Shown here piece after piece: positions 30,046 through 30,708 of a stretch of DNA of 30,708 nucleotides (its first letter is position 1; every line of letters starts with the position of its first letter). The position numbers and the translations under genes are program-made. Source of the DNA: Asparagopsis taxiformis (lineage: Eukaryota; Rhodophyta; Florideophyceae; Bonnemaisoniales; Bonnemaisoniaceae); assembly GCA_030407315.1 (NCBI GenBank), contig JALQPE010001797.1, positions 1-30,708 on the forward strand, read 5' to 3'. Under the pieces are notes generated by a model. That model made no database searches and was not told the DNA's origin. It saw only the letters and a program-made list of their open reading frames with translations.

Positions 30046-30701
30046 TGTAGTATACGTGGCAATTCCGAAATTGCAAATATTTACGTTTTTCCGCGGAATT
30101 CGAATCTCGGCGGACACGACCGGCGACAGCAATGCACGAACATTGCTGGCGCATGCGCGCGCGCAACCGGCACACGTGTGCAACGAACGTACTGGCAACG
30201 GCCAACGGACCAACGGGTCCCTACGTGTGACCCACAAGGTCCTTTCCCATTCGGGGACGTTACGAACAGTGTTTACACTGTAAAGCGATGCCATCGTGGC
30301 CATATAGGTATTGGCATCGTGCCGGGAGGGAAAGGGGACAAGACAACGATCGAGCAACGGCTCTAGTCTACGACTGACTTCTACGTTTACGTTTACGTTT
30401 TGCCTAACGAGGCTTCGTCTCCGTCGAGCTGCGTACTCCCTACCCATCGCCGCACGTAAGGCTGATTGCGTGTAGTGCCTCCGGGCTTGGTCGAGAGCGC
30501 CTCCGGTGACGTACCACCTCGTGTGCTAACGTAATCCTCGCGTGGATTGTTGCGTCGTGACGCTCGTGTCTACTCGCTAACCACTCTACCTTCCTACCTA
30601 ACAATACAGTCAAAACCCAGCGGGTGGACTGCTCGTTTCGTTTCGTAAGGACAGCGTGTCCGTGGCTCGTACCAGCTATCTAGAACTAACGTGGTTCCAC
30701 A
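30046..30701 (+). repeat. 3' LTR of gypsy
   Basis: It is 656 bp and matches the 5' LTR except for a CCCGGG to CCGCGG change (two bases), one A indel with an adjacent T to C change near 30617-30622, one T indel (CGTTAAGG to CGTAAGG) and one T to G near the end. Identity is about 99 percent. Confidence 0.97.
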
Positions 30702-30706
30702 ATATA
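30702..30706. repeat. Right target-site duplication of gypsy (ATATA)
   Basis: It is identical to 19649-19653. The two following bases (CG) fit the expected continuation of the copia 3 integrase frame: a codon ending in CG, then Tyr-Ile-Lys once one copy of the duplication is removed. The corresponding residues in copia 1 are Ala-Tyr-Ile-Lys. Confidence 0.9.
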
Positions 30707-30708
30707 CG

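Larger units (their letters stand above)
19654..30701 (+). mobile_element. Full-length Ty3/gypsy retrotransposon with chromodomain
   Basis: This 11.05 kb element has two LTRs of 658 and 656 bp, a primer-binding site, gag with coiled coil and zinc knuckle, a pol in the order protease, RT, RNase H, integrase, chromodomain (the Ty3/gypsy order), a 2.7 kb non-coding 3' region and a G-rich tract before the 3' LTR. A perfect 5-bp ATATA duplication flanks it. The LTRs differ by four substitutions and two single-base indels. It lies in the integrase of copia 3. Reading frames are broken at several single-base sites, many in mononucleotide runs, but no domain is missing. The whole element is rich in ACG and CGT, unlike the copia elements around it. 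Confidence 0.97.

Noticed and set aside
27223..30447. Long minus-strand frames in the gypsy 3' region and LTR (up to 219 codons)
   Set aside because: They overlap plus-strand frames and each other, have no motif and continue through the pol end and LTR, so stop-poor composition explains them.

Overview
The window is eukaryotic DNA made almost entirely of LTR retrotransposons. There is no operon structure, no bacterial-type gene and no confident complete host gene. The host cannot be named from the sequence. A transposon-rich microbial eukaryote (fungus, oomycete or alga) would fit, but this is inference.

Layout. 1-5829 is flanking sequence with little coding signal: one short coiled-coil reading frame on the minus strand (585-1020), a cluster of short palindromes (1606-1900) and otherwise nothing I can name. 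5830-11200 is Ty1/copia element 1 (minus strand), with short LTRs and broken gag and pol. 11201-11735 is a non-coding gap. 11736-17299 is copia element 2 (minus strand), a different and divergent copia lineage with an intact gag, a frame-broken pol and nearly identical LTRs. Its right (5') LTR is cut at 17299 by copia element 3 (17300-19653, minus strand), a relative of element 1. Element 3 is in turn cut inside its integrase by a full-length Ty3/gypsy element with a chromodomain (19654-30701, plus strand). The last seven bases are the gypsy target-site duplication plus two bases of the interrupted element 3.

Insertion order follows from the nesting: copia 2, then copia 3 into its LTR, then gypsy into copia 3. 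The gypsy element has a perfect ATATA duplication on both sides, and the left side of copia 3 also abuts ATATA. LTR pairs differ at few positions (about 6 events in 657 bp for gypsy, 2 in 398 bp for copia 2, 2 in the shared 108 bp for copia 1), so all three pairs look young.

Despite this youth, every pol is broken by single-base frame changes, while the protein sequence between breaks is well conserved. Many breaks sit in short mononucleotide runs. Either these copies are recent non-autonomous copies, or the assembled consensus carries indel errors; raw reads would decide. The less usual features are a duplicated LTR start at the 3' end of copia 1 and copia 3, a candidate central polypurine tract in copia 2, a gag start codon inside the copia 2 primer-binding site, and a 2.7 kb repeat-bearing non-coding region at the 3' end of the gypsy element.
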